Of a stretch of DNA of 64,000 nt, positions 35,546-46,829 are shown piece by piece (within the stretch, counting starts at the first letter, position 1; the number at the start of each line of letters is the position of its first letter). Where the stretch lies: the NCBI GenBank assembly GCA_964016985.1, contig OZ024828.1, forward strand, positions 90,244,399 through 90,308,398, given 5' to 3'. Source of the DNA: Anodontia alba. Its lineage: Eukaryota; Mollusca; Bivalvia; Lucinida; Lucinidae. A program made the position numbers and the translations under genes. The notes beneath the pieces were generated by a model, which was not told where the DNA came from, did not search any database, and was given only the letters and a program-made list of their open reading frames with translations.

Positions 35546-37235
35546 TGAAAATTTGATTGTCATTTCTGCCTCTGACGACAAGAACTGAAAAAGTAAAAGA
35601 AACAGTACATCCTCTCTATATATATAAAACTTGCCATGTCCTGCAGTTGCAGATATATCATTTTGCTGGAGTTACTCCTACGGAAATCTCTAATACGGAA
35701 ATTATTCAAAACAAAGGCTTATAGGGAAAAACCGTTGGTAATTATGTTTATACTTGTTCATTTTTCTGTTTAAATCAGTCAATCCATCTGGTCTAACGTC
35801 TGTCTGTCTGCCTTTAAGCTCAAATATCAGTGAAATGGATACCAGGGGGTCATTTGGCATACACGCCGTCAAAACCCATAATAAATATCAATTTGACCAT
35901 GTAAATACTTGATTTCAATCTAATTACGAATAATTATTAAGTATTAACCTACTAGAAAGCTAACACATATGTTGCATGTAATTTCAGGCTCAAATACAAC
36001 CTGACTTACCCATTTTTCGATCAGAATGCAAAGAAATATAACAAGATGGAACTCGCCCAATCGAAATGGTAAATGCTCAAATATGATTGGTGGGATTACT
36101 GACATCAGCAGTAGTATATAAGCATTTGCATAACGCTGAAGCATTAGTCTGTGTCTTGCCATCAGAGAGACAACATCGTAGCTACTGTACCATGCCCTGT
36201 TGGGATCGGAAGGTAGCTACTTGACTGCATAAGCGCTGAACAGCTGACTTAGACTGCTGGGAAATGAGGTGATCTCTCCCTGCTCGTAAGAGATCGGAAA
36301 GTGCCGTGCTTCCCGGGTCCTAGTCACTGTAGCTTACCAAGAGAAACATATAAGAGGTAGATTGCAGTATTGAGTTAAAGGTATACTACATAGGGAGTTT
36401 TATAATAGCTAGTGGTCTGAGAGACGTACGGAGTCTAAGTAGGGAGTTACAGGTATATTACCTAAAGAGTTCTATAATTGCTAGTAGTGTAGGCGAGGTA
36501 CTGAGTCTCAGAGGTACATAGTAGAAGTGAAGGAAGATTAATTCTAGCTGGGTTAGATTAGATTCAATATAAAGCTGACTAAGAGAGACTCATCTGTATA
36601 TGTAGTGTGTTATAATTTTCTTCAAGCTAAGTAAGCTATTGCATTTGATTTCAATAATTCCAGTTTGATTATTTTAACTAAATCATTTAGAAATCATATT
36701 ATTCGTTCAAATATATAATTATTGCTTGTTGGACGTATACTAATACAAATCATTGGCTGCAAAGCCCTGCGTAAAATTCATATATATATATTACTATGTC
36801 CAGGAGACACCACTATTAAGAAGCTAAGCTTCCAACTGCTCGGAAAAGTTCGTTACTTTGGTGGCATCGGTGGGATTGAAGACAGTGTCCTTAGTGTGTT
36901 GCATAGGCTCCACCCTCGGATTTACCTAGTGAGGTATGTGTGCCTAGTGAGGCGTGTGTGACTTCGGTACGAAGTCAAGAGAGAGGGGGAGAAATGAAAC
37001 GAATTTGGTTTATATATCACTTCTACAGTCTCGCTGTGGAAGCCGACTTTTATGGCGACACTGGTAGAGTGATTGGCTTTTTTACGAAGTTAAGCAACGG
37101 AGATCGCGGTTAGTACCTGGATGGTGACCGCGGTGCTTGACTTCGTAGAAGACCTGGTTTCACACTACACCACGGTATTTCCCAGACTTAACGGTGGTGA
37201 GTTGATGGCGATGTATGTAGTGGGAGCCCGTTAGC
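35546..37235. mobile_element. about 1.7-kb insertion in LINE, possibly LTR-derived
   Basis: It separates the FADD region from the LINE thumb region; about 45 residues of LINE are lost at the junction. It contains AGTATATAAGCATTTGC (TATA-like, 36,113), a palindromic GACTTCGGTACGAAGTC at 36,961 and a 5S-rRNA-like segment at 37,084-37,146. TGGCGACACTGG at 37,053 could be a primer-binding site after an LTR, but no second LTR was found. Confidence 0.45.
37084..37146 (+). other. 5S rRNA-like internal control region in a hairpin
   Basis: GAAGTTAAGCAACG (37,086-37,099), an 8-base spacer, GGTTAGTAC (37,108) and CTGGATGGTGACCGC (37,117-37,131) match the A box, intermediate element and C box of animal 5S rRNA genes, in the same order and nearly the same spacing. 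The segment is closed by 13-base arms ACGAAGTTAAGCA and TGCTTGACTTCGT, which ordinary 5S lacks. The 5' third of 5S is absent, so it is not a 5S gene. Confidence 0.8.
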
Positions 37236-37335
37236 AGGTTTCTTCTCTTGCAAATCGCTGAAGGTCTTCCTGTAGGATGCGCTTGTCTTCCTCACTTTTT
37301 ATCTTCTGGTAGAGGAGATTGTCATCAGCGAAGAG
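37236..37335 (-). pseudogene. LINE piece 4: RT catalytic FADD
   Basis: Reads LFADDNLLYQKIKSEEDKR and ILQEDLQRFARE. FADD carries the two catalytic Asp residues of the RT (codons in 37,318-37,332). The frame is lost just past 37,236. Confidence 0.85.
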
Positions 37336-37646
37336 CCGGCCTCGGGGGCTTAGTTGGATGCGCGTCCCACTGGAGACTAGGAGGTTGTGGGTTCGAACCC
37401 CGCCGAGGTCAGCACTTCGTGGAAATTGATCATGAAATATTTTCTACAGTCATTCTCTCCCTTGCGCTGATTCAAGAAGGGCAGTTGTCAGTTTCTGGCA
37501 AAAGAATGTGCACAATACTGGTTAACCGCTTAGAGGACTGAGCCTGCACAGTAAATGTGTGGTTAGGTAAACTGACCGTGCTCGACATGACCCCATTAAG
37601 TTGACTGGGCCTTAAAACCTCAACACAAACAAACATCAGAGAAGAG
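37323..37646 (+). mobile_element. SINE family B, copy 3, with target duplication
   Basis: The body is 37,336-37,633. It begins with a tRNA-like head containing GGGTTCGAACCCCGCC as B box and ends in CAACACAAACAAA. The flanks CATCAGCGAAGAG (37,323) and CATCAGAGAAGAG (37,634) form a 13-bp duplication with one difference. This is the best-preserved full-length family B copy in this orientation. Confidence 0.95.
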
Positions 37647-38262
37647 CCTGGTAGTAGAGGCAATTCTGTCTGGGAGGTCATTGATATATAGGAGGAACAG
37701 AAGATGGCTAAGGACGGTGCCCTGTGGAACTCCTGAGACTACTAGCACTGATGAGGAGGACTTCCCTTCAACAAGAACATTCTGACTCCTGCCACTGAGA
37801 AAGCTTTCTATCCATGAGAGTAGAGGACCTCTTATGCCATAGTGGTGGAGCTTCAGTAAGAGGTGCTGATAATCTAATCAAATGCTTTGCTGAGGTCCAG
37901 TAGGACTGCATCGATCTTTTCTCCCTCTTCTAAGCTGGACGCCAAGTCTTGGGTTGTCAGGATGACTTTCACATGACCGTTTCTTGCAAAAGCCATGTTG
38001 CTGGTAGGAAAGAATGTTGTGGGCATCGAGGTGCTGCATAATCTGACTATGAAGGATGTACTCCATCACCTTGCTGCAGATGGCTGTCAGCGAAATTGGC
38101 CTGTAGTTAGATTGTATGCTGCAGTCGCCTCTTTGTTGATGGGCGTGACTTCAGCAGTCTTCAAATCATCTGGAACTTTACCCTGTTGTAGCGGGGCTGT
38201 GAAGATCGGCTGGACAGTAGGAGCCACTTCAGATGTAGCTTCTTTGAGGAACTTGGTCCAAT
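37647..38262 (-). pseudogene. LINE piece 3: RT domain, N-terminal half
   Basis: Reads FLKEATSEVAPTVQPIFTAP, GKVPDDLKTAEVTPI, then MEYILHSQIMQHLDAHNILS and QQHGFCKKRSCES, the canonical CR1/Jockey RT blocks (QHGFRKxRSCES). Stops and frameshifts are present. It ends where the SINE sits. Confidence 0.85.
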
Positions 38263-38540
38263 CATCACGAAAACATACCTATATTTGACCCCCTTAAACC
38301 CCACTTTTATATAGTAAAACTGGGGTTTACAGGGGTATACATTAGTTTTGTTATTTCTGCTCAAAAACATACATGTAGATTGTGGGTACTCATTAGAACC
38401 GCCTCGATTAGGTGGTTCTAATGGGTACCCACAATCTGTGTTTTGAGCAGAAATATGAAAAATATCAGAATTTTTTATCTGAAAAAATTGCCATTTTTTG
38501 GTGGTAAAATTTTCAGTGTATTTGAATAGGCGTGTTTTTA
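38263..38540. mobile_element. palindromic MITE, subfamily 1, in LINE
   Basis: 278 bp flanked by CAAT (38,259-38,262 and 38,541-38,544). Removing it rejoins the LINE sequence GGTCCAATGTGGAGG. It shares flanks and hairpin with 1,275-1,550. Confidence 0.85.
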
Positions 38541-38923
38541 CAATGTGGAGGGTGTTGTCTGGACCAGATGCTTTGTGTGGATTCAATCCTTGGAGCAGTT
38601 TCGTCACACCCTCTATGCTGATTGTGAATTCTGGGACATCAGGGTAAGGGCTTGGTCCTAGAGAAGGTAGACTAGATGTGTCTTCCTCTGTGAAGGAGCT
38701 GATAAACTGGTAGTTGAGGATGGTAGCTTTAAGCTGGGGTCTGTATGAGCAACTCCATCTTTCCTTAGAGGTGAGATGCCAAGTGCTGTTGTCAAAATTC
38801 TTCTCTTTGATGAAGGACCATAGCTTCTTGGGGTTGTTGCCATCTCCAGAGAGGAGGTCTTCCACATAGTCATTGTAAGCGTTCCTCCAGTGGTACTGTG
38901 TCTCTTTCTGGAGATTCTTGTAT
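38541..38923 (-). pseudogene. LINE piece 2: linker before RT
   Basis: Reads NLQKETQYHWRNAYNDYV, KKLWSFIKEKNFD, SFTEEDTSSLPSLGPSPYPD and LLQGLNPHKASGPDN. The last is the conserved entry to the RT domain. Cut by the MITE that follows on this strand. Confidence 0.85.
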
Positions 38924-40729
38924 TTTTAGCTCACCTGAGCTCTGCTCAGGATGAGCTATTGTGATCACTTTTCGTCCGTCGTCCGTCCGTCTGTGCGTCT
39001 GTCAGTTAACATTTTCAGATGACTTCTCCTCTGAAGCCGCTGAGCCAATTTTGCTCAAATTTCATATGAGGCCTCCTTAGGATGGGGGAACGAAAAATTG
39101 CTAAAATGGTTGCGGTCCGTTGACCAAGATGGCCGCCACGCCCATATATGGTAAAAACCTTTAAAAATCTTCTCCTCCAGAACCGAGAATGCCTTGGGGC
39201 TGAACCTTTGCAGGAATCATCGGGGATGGGAGGTCTACCAAAATTGCTAAAAGAATTGTCGTACGTTGACGTTTGACCTTTTTACGGCAAGGTCAAGTTT
39301 GCTTCCCTATGCATTTGTATGGGAAAAACCTTTAAAAATCTTCTTCTCCAAAACCGAGCATGCCTTATGGCTGAATCTTTGCATATATTTTCGGGAACAG
39401 GAGGGCTACCAAAATTGCTAAAATAATGGTCGTACATTGACATTTGACCTTTTTACGGTAAGGTCAATTTTGCTTCCTTATGCATTTGTATGGGAAAAAT
39501 GTTCAGAATTTCAAACAACTTCTCCTCTGGAGCCTCTGGTCCAATTTTGCTCAGATTTCATATGGAGCCTCCTTAGATAGGGGAACAAAAGATTGCTAAA
39601 ATGGTCATGGTACGTTGACCAAGATGGCCGCCATGCCCATATATGGTAAAAACCTTTAAAAATCTTCTTCTCTAGAACCGAGGATGCTTTGGGGCTGAAT
39701 GTTTGCAGAAATCCTTGGGCACAGGGGGTCTACCAAAGTTGCTAAAATAATGGTCATACATTGACATTTGACCTTTTTACGGCAAGGTCAAGTTTCCTTC
39801 CTTATGCATTTGTATGGGAAAAAACATTTAAAAATCTTCTCCAAAACCGAGGATGGCTTGTGGTTGAATCTTTGCATATATCATCTGGAATGGGCGGTCT
39901 ACCAAAGTTGCTAAAATAATTGTCATACATTGACATTTAACCTTTTTACGGCGAGGTCAAGTTTGCTTCTGTATGCATTTGTATGGGCCCCATACATTTG
40001 TATGGAAAAAATGTTGATAATTTCAAATGGCTTTTCCTCTGAAGCCTCCCGGCCAGTGTTGCTCAAATTTCATGTGGAGCCTCCATGGGCAGGAGAATGA
40101 AAGATTGCTAAAATGGGTATGGTCCATTGATCAAAATGGCTGCCATGCCCATATATGGTAAAAACCTTTAAAAATCTTCTTCTCCATAACCAAATAAGCC
40201 CTGGGTCCTAATCTTTGCACAAATTATGGGGGACAGGAGATCTACCAAAATTGCTAAAATGATGGTTCTATGTTGACATTTGACCTTTGTACCTCCAAGG
40301 TCAAATTTGCTTCCCTATTTGTATGGGCCATATACATTTATATTGAAAGTATCAAAGTGACTTGTAGATCAACAGTAGTTAAAATTGTTCTGATTGGAAA
40401 TCTAAGATGGCCATCATCTGGTTTATTTTTATAATATTTCCCTGCCACTGTGCTGTTTACATGTATAAAATCATGATTCTTCAGAAACCACTTAGCCAAT
40501 TTCCACCAAATTTCACATTGATCCTTCTGTTGAAATGTGATTGATAGTTTATTCAAATGATCATGCTCCATTGACTGTCAGGCCATATATTTTTCAAAAC
40601 TAAGAACTGCTAAAATGATGATATTTTCATTAGTTGCGAGGATAGGATTGGAAAAATGTTGCATAACATCTGCATGTCTGCAGTGGCTATGTCACTCAGG
40701 TGAGCGAACCGTGGCCAGCGGGCCTCTTG
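38924..40729. mobile_element. tandem-rich non-coding element, TTTTAGCTCACCTGAGC type
   Basis: It starts TTTTAGCTCACCTGAGC, ends GGGCCTCTTG, and is flanked by TTGTAT (38,918-38,923 and 40,730-40,735). CTCAGGTGAGC near the right end is inverted to the left end. The interior is built of diverged repeats containing CATATATGGTAAAAACC, AAGATGGCCGCCA and GCATTTGTATGGG. No coding capacity. A relative is at 57,590-60,148. Its class is unknown to me. Confidence 0.8.
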
Positions 40730-40735
40730 TTGTAT

Positions 40736-40999
40736 GTCCTGTCTGAGGCCTGTCTGCTGAACATGGCGAAAGGCTTTCTTTTTGTACCTGGACAGACTTT
40801 TAATGTTCTGGTTAACACATAGTTGGTGGAATCTGGTCAACGTCATCTTGGTGGGGACATGGGCTGCTATGGCATGAAGACAAATATCTTTGAAGTCTTC
40901 CCAGAGTTTATTGATGTCCGTCATAGTGCTGTTGTATTCCACAAATGGGAATTGTTGTAAACAGAAAATTTTATAAAAAATATCAGTTTTCATTAGCAC
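40736..40999 (-). pseudogene. LINE piece 1: region before RT
   Basis: The frame reads STMTDINKLWEDFKDICLHA, AAHVPTKMTLTRFHQLCV, SRYKKKAFRHVQQTGLRQDI. This is the linker between endonuclease and RT in CR1/Jockey LINEs (...HVPTK...W...I..L.R.K...). It is cut at 40,735. Confidence 0.8.
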
Positions 41000-42229
41000 A
41001 ACTATCTACAAATATATAGAGAATGAACTGTGTTCAACACTTTTGTTTACTATATACATTTCTAAAATGACTTTTGCTTCATGCCACGCACCGGATGGCA
41101 GCAGTTATCAACACCCGGAGGTAGTTATCAATACCCCCTTCACCCCTAAATGATAATCATGAAAATAATGATGATGTAGTAAAACTTTTCTCAAAAATGT
41201 GGTATGATTACTTAGTTTAGATAATTATTGAAAGCTCAGCTCCAAATTCAAACATAAAATCTCAAGATTTCTGAATTTTACACCATCAACCAGAAAATAT
41301 GAAAATTATGAAAAATTATCTGTAAAAATTGTAGAATTTTTCAATTTTTACCCTCAAAAATAAGATATTTTTTTTTTACTAAGCAAAAAATAAATATTGT
41401 ATAGCTCATTATGTTTCGTTTGCTTTTTAAAGAACTTTTACCTGAAAATTAACTATTTTTCAGGTCTATTTATATAGAAACAGTTCATTTTAGGAAGATT
41501 TGAATTTGAGGTGTTGATAACTACCAACATGCTGCAATTAGGGCAGTAGTTATCAACACCCTGGAGGTCATGACTTCATATAGTTATGAAGAGAGTAACC
41601 ATGTCTGCCCATACTGTTCTGAATGGTGACTGAGTTTATGGAATAAAACTGTATGAAGACATTTTAAGTGGGAGAAAGTAACCATGTGTCTGAGTTACCT
41701 CCCCTTACAGCTTTGCATAAAAGCACACTTTTTCAGTAGTACAGAAACGAAGTCCCTATTTTTTCTCCAAACACCTGACATTCCAGCATTTTTTGCACTA
41801 TTTTATAAATCTGAATGTAATTGCATTCCTATTACACAAACTTTACATTAAAATATCATTAGATAAAAAAGTTAACAATGGGGTGTCAATAACTACTGTA
41901 CTACCTGTCGATAATACCTTCCTTTGCTCTATGAGATAAAAATTAAACTTGCATACATTCGGAATTAAAATGTTCCAGTTTCTTTTTCATGAATACACAG
42001 TATTTTAAAATACTAACGGCAGTTTGTTTCACAATATTCTGTTTTTTATGCATAGACATAGAAATTTTATTTAAGTCAAATAGTGTTAACAATGTAACAT
42101 AAGCTCAGTGGGGCTTTTACTGTGACAAACATAGTGTAAAACAACAATGGGTTTTAAAAAATCACAGCATGCAAAAATAAGAATATAGAGTACTAAACAC
42201 ATATACATATTAAGAGTCCAATATCACAG
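41000..42229. repeat. non-coding with GTAGTTATCAACACC inverted motifs
   Basis: The motif GTAGTTATCAACACC occurs at 41,101-41,130 (twice) and 41,546. The inverted form occurs at 41,511 and 41,882. The arrangement suggests one or two MITEs of about 400 bp placed side by side. No gene. Confidence 0.5.
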
Positions 42230-42520
42230 AGAAGAGGGGGGGTGGTCGGGTGGTGCGAAGGTGTCATGTATCTTACGTCACCGGGGCGTCCAACTGATAT
42301 TGGCTTACAATTGGGCAAGGCCTGTTACCCTTGTAGCAGGTAAGGGTAGAGGGGGAATGTTTTATTTCTTCTGTTTCTTTACTTTCATTCTTGTTCGTCC
42401 CTCTCTTTCATCTCTTCTACAATCTCTTCTATCTCTTTTCTCCCTTTCTCTGGGAGACGACACAAAATGACCCACAAGGGTTGACGTGTCGTTAAACCCT
42501 AACACAATCAATCAATCAGA
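42230..42520 (+). repeat. SINE-like unit with (TCAA)n tail
   Basis: The segment ends GTTAAACCCTAACACAATCA followed by TCAATCA repeats, a 3' end common in molluscan SINEs. No clear Pol III boxes could be read, so the class is tentative. Confidence 0.4.
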
Positions 42521-43519
42521 GAAGAAGTAGCATAAGAAGTATACAAACAAACATTTACATAAAGAAATTTAACAAAACTTATAAAAGTCATACATAAAAA
42601 AATATATATATTTTTAGATAAAATAATAAATTTATTTAAGGACTGTCTTCTATAAAGATAGTTTAATAATGCTTCTAAAGGGATCTGTTGAGATCAAAGT
42701 TTAGCTCGTTTGCTACACAAAGACATTGTCATCAGAACCGTATTCATCATTAAACTATACAAGCAAAGAAATGTTTATATATATTAAATACAACATTAAT
42801 CAGTCAATTAATCAACTACCGGTAATTAATCATTTTATCAATTAACAAATCAGTTAAGTAATAAGGTACTAAGGTTCTAAGTAATATAAGCACACACAGT
42901 ACAATGTGGCACTTTGTATGGCCTGAAGAACAATAAGTGATGCCTACATGTATTAACATTCAGATGTCCTCTAATGCAGCGAAAAGAACCAGACAGAAAA
43001 CAGTCTTTGCACGAAAAAGGAATCAGCATAAAAAGGGATTGATCAGCCATGGCCCACCAAGCCCTTCGAAAACGAAAAAGTAAACTAACAAAGGGAGTAA
43101 CAGGGGTCAACAGAAACTGCAAATACATTCAAATGTTAAACTATAATAGAACAAAAGGTCATTTACATATAGGGCCATCCAAAGCATGGGTCAGCCTCTC
43201 AAACTAAGAAAGGAACTCAGCCATTCTCTATTCATTTGAGAGACCATATGGGATTCAGGGGCCATATATCTAAGTGACCTTAGCCATACTTTGGTTTTGA
43301 AAAACAGGAAATTCTTCATTCTTACATAGATGTACCTGAAATAAAATACATCATTTTATAAAGTATTAATGAGTTCAAGAGAAATATATGAGAAATTTAA
43401 AATAACAAAAACAATATTAGGACAGTACTAGTCTGAACACGAAGTACATCATTCTGCAGTATACACCATCCCAGGTACGGAACAGCCTCTTGAACTGGGG
43501 ATACCACTCTGCTGTTCAT
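42521..43519. other. non-coding, no feature recognised
   Basis: AT-rich. Short open frames here have no recognised motif. Confidence 0.4.
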
Positions 43520-44990
43520 ATTTTATTAGGCAGGTTATTCCATATCCGCTCGGCCTCATACCAAAATGACTTCAGTTCTGACTTGTGGTAAGTTTGCATG
43601 GTGCTCGCCCCTGAAATGCTGAGAGACCTTTGTATTTATTAGGTCTCTTATATATTGAGGGGACAGGTCATTGACAATCTTGCAGACCTCATTAGCCATC
43701 AGTTTCATTCTCAGAGTATGTAGAGAGACAGTCTTAGACAAGGCTAATAAAGTTTCTGTAGACAACTGAAAATCATTATGGATAAACCGTACTTTCTTGA
43801 ATCTTTTCCATCTTATTTGTACTGGCTGTGCTACAAAAGTGCCAAACTATAGGGCAGTAATTAAAATTGGAGGCAATAAATGAGTTATAGATTGTTAACC
43901 CTTGTCCTGCTGAATAAATTAAGATGCCACACCCACTTCTAATTTTCAGCCAGTCAGATTCTGTGATCCAGATTGTTTATATAAGTTCACATACATGTAC
44001 TTTATGGCAAACAGTGCAGATCCAGATCAGTTGGCTTCTTCAGAAGCGAACTGATCTGGATCTTCACAGTTTGCAAAACAGAGTATGTATATCCAGGTTC
44101 ATCAGGACAAGAGCTAATTTGCCCTGTTTGGTTAAAAATCTACCAATACAATTCAACACAGCAAGTTGCTTTGAGGCTTTTTTACAAATTTCAGAGACGT
44201 GAATGTCAAAATTTAAAAGAAAACCTATGTTAACTCAAAGAAGTGTCAATTTGAAACAACTTGATATTCTCATATGCTTTCTTTCCTGCACATATACAAT
44301 GTAGCCTGAAATTTGCTAGAATTTGCTTTCATCAGTTTCATGAGTTTCTTTGTAAACCATTGAATTAAAACAAGACTTTCTTGCTCTAAAACCTGTTTTA
44401 AGATAGTTAAATTTTTGTGAATAAAAAAGAAAGTGTTGTCGTCTGCATAATTATAAAGACTAGCTTGTGTGACAAAGTAAAAAATGTCATTTAAGAAGAT
44501 ATTAAAAAGCAATAGTCCTAATATTGAGCCCTGAGGAATTCCTTTCAATATCTTTTCCCAGGAGCTAGTATAAGGGCCAATTCTAACCTGCTGCTTTCTG
44601 TCTGTCAAATAACTTTCGAGAAGTTTTACTGCTTCTGTTGATAGCCCATACAAATGTACGCCTTAAGCTTTTCAAGCAGAGGACTATGGGGTAGACAGAC
44701 AAAAGCCTTGGACAGATCCATGAGGATAGCTGCAGCACACTCGTGGCTGTCCAAGGCTTTCCTCCAGTAATCACAGCAAGTTATACTGGCACCCAAATCC
44801 CTTTCTGAAGGCTGCCACGTATGGGTAAAAAATGTTCTCAAAATGAGCCAACAACTGGAAGTGCAATGCTCTTTCATGTGCCATAGAAGTGATAGGCAGG
44901 ATACAGAGTCTTAGAGTTATTATACTGTTTCTTATAACAATAACATCTAAACTTCTATAAAAGTTAAAAGAAGTTATACATATCATGTGT
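43520..44990 (-). pseudogene. second CR1/Jockey-like LINE, RT to C terminus, with MITE inside
   Basis: On the - strand: FQLLAHFENIFYPYVAAFRKGF, AAAILMDLSKAF, then after a frameshift YGLSTEAVKLLESYLTDR, GIPQGSILG and NYADDNTFF (RT catalytic YADD, codons about 44,435-44,449). After the MITE at 43,895-44,117 the C-terminal part resumes with MKLMANEVCKIVNDLSPQYI, and in another frame YEAERIWNNLPNKI. Stops and frameshifts disable it. It differs clearly in sequence from the 34,850-40,999 LINE. Confidence 0.85.
43895..44117. mobile_element. TTAA-flanked MITE, family T1, copy 1
   Basis: Begins TTAACCCTTGTCCTGCTGAA and ends with a worn inverted form (CAGGACAAGAGCTAA). The centre is a hairpin, GCAGATCCAGATCAGTTGGC and its complement. 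It interrupts the LINE protein. Confidence 0.8.
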
Positions 44991-45001
44991 ACTAGAAAAG
45001 G

Positions 45002-45019
45002 ACCCGCGCAAGCGCGGGT
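45002..45019. repeat. short GC-rich hairpin
   Basis: ACCCGCGC-AA-GCGCGGGT is an 8-bp perfect stem in AT-rich surroundings, next to the LINE 5' break. Confidence 0.7.
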
Positions 45020-45234
45020 ATTATATTATATTTTGATTTATCGAACAGATTGAAATCTGAAAAAAAAGTTTGTTATTTTTTTTTTATTATTTAATTCTGT
45101 CTGTGTTCAACGTCACGATCTTTTAGTCACATCGCGATGATGTCTTTATTTGACAGGGAGATTAATATCCACCTTTACAGTGCTGCCTCACTAAAATATC
45201 CCGCGCCAGACACATGACGTAATATTTCACCCAG

Positions 45235-45480
45235 TCACGTTATACCAGGCCGACCATTTCCGTTTGCTCAATGCTGATCGCCAATTGAGAGAGCAGCTGC
45301 AGTAATATCGTGTTTAAATTCTTTGGTATGACTTGGCAGTGGATCGAGCACACAACCTCCTGAACGCAAGGTGGACGTTCTAGCAACTTAGCCACTGCAC
45401 CGGTAAATTCGTAGGTAATTGGCCTGCTGATTTCGGACAGTTTAACCATATGAGCCAGCGCATGACAAACCCAATAAAAA
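45235..45480 (-). mobile_element. tRNA-like SINE, family C
   Basis: On the - strand GGTGCAGTGGCTAAGTTGCT and GTGTGCTCGATCCACTGCC stand at A-box and B-box spacing, with an anticodon-arm-like section between. Single copy in this window, so its SINE nature is inferred. Confidence 0.55.
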
Positions 45481-46430
45481 TGACTTGGCTACCCAGGGAG
45501 GAGTCAGGTTAATATGGATATTCACCATATCATCAGTCTGGCTGCGCACTCGATGGGTTGCTAAGGGTCCAAGGTTTCTATGTGCAGACAGTGAAAACGG
45601 ATCAAGACTGGGCAGATGCACAGGTCACTGCACATGGGAAACAGGTCATTTTGTTGATTTTGTCATGCGACGGCTCATATATGCAGAGTTGCCGCTATGT
45701 CCAATTACAGTCGCACCTCAATAGCTCGGACCCGATGCTGATCAATTTGGGTTCGGACTGACCCAGCGGTGTTCGAGATGGTTCGAAGATTGAGTACGAC
45801 ATAGCCTGCTTATACACGATTCACCTATATTGACCACAGAGGACAGTAATAACTGACCAAAATTAAAATATTTATTGGGTAGATTTTTCTATGCAGTTTG
45901 AAATAAATGAATTTACCCCCCCCCCCAAAAAAAAGATTCTTAATTACGTATGCCATTACGTTCTCAAACTTTGTACTTTCATTCAGTTCACACCTTTGTC
46001 GTTTACAGAAGCATCGCTGCAATGTATAAATTGACTATTACGCCACACGGTGAATACCGAACGTTCAGTCATATAAATATGTGCCCGTCTATGCTTAGAT
46101 GACGTCCAATTTATTTACAATGTACACATAATCTATTTATAGGTGGTAAATTCTGGAAGCTATTTTGGGAGAATTTGAATAAAGTATTGTCTGTTTCCCC
46201 ACAAAAAAACTGGAAAACTCATTAAAATTTCGGAAGTTAAATATAAAATTTATCAATAAGAACAATATAGTTATTAATTTAAACCAACCAGCCGCAGCAG
46301 GTTTTTACCGTTTTCTAGTTTTTGAGGCTAATTCGTTCTTTTAGTAGTATAGATACAGCTATTTAAATTTTTAAAAGTACTGAACATGCATATCAGTGGG
46401 TGTGATAACAATAACAAAAAGTAGCATTCA
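45481..46430. other. non-coding; pogo-like terminal sequence
   Basis: At about 45,704 ACAGTCGCACCTCAATAGCT resembles the CAGTCGA ends of the MITE at 18,660. No partner end was found. The rest is AT-rich. Confidence 0.4.
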
Positions 46431-46829
46431 TCCATAGCGTTCCATAAAAGGGACGTTGACAAACAATGTAGACTCAGGTCAGATGCCATAAATCACAGCA
46501 CCAGATCAGGTTCTACACTGTTTTCATTTAGGACAAGAATTTCTATAAAACATGGTAACAATAAAAACTAACCAGACACTGTTTATATTTTAGCTGGGAT
46601 TTTACCATAATTTTTTCCCTGCACTGCAGTGCAGGGCATTTAGCCAGATTTTAAAAATTGAAAAATTAAAAGCCCTGCTATTCCATAGCCTCATAGACAC
46701 CGGGACTACAAAAGACTGGTGCATAACCCATATATGCCTAGCTCCCCAATTATGGGTACACTTGCAAACAGCGTAGATCCAGATCGGATGAAGCAGAAAG
46801 TAAAAAATACAGAAACTTTTGTAAAACTT
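46431..46829. repeat. diverged hairpin relics and a 20-bp palindrome
   Basis: Diverged AACAATGTAGACTCAGGTCA-type sequences related to MITE family T1 occur. CCCTGCACTGCAGTGCAGGG at 46,618-46,637 is a perfect palindrome. Confidence 0.55.

Larger units (their letters stand above)
34850..40999 (-). mobile_element. CR1/Jockey-like LINE broken by four later insertions
   Basis: One LINE ORF2 can be followed on the - strand in five pieces: 40,999-40,736, about 38,923-38,541, 38,262-37,647, 37,335-about 37,236 and about 35,545-34,973 (stop), with a 3' UTR to about 34,850. The breaks are a 1.8-kb tandem-rich element, a MITE, a SINE and an about 1.7-kb insert. In three cases a short target duplication can be seen and the protein resumes at the same codon region. 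Confidence 0.85.

Noticed and set aside
37084..37146. A functional 5S rRNA gene
   Set aside because: The 5' third of 5S is absent and the flanking arms are not 5S sequence.
45485..45761. 79- and 67-residue frames
   Set aside because: No domain, overlapping in different frames, within repeat-like DNA with a pogo-like end.
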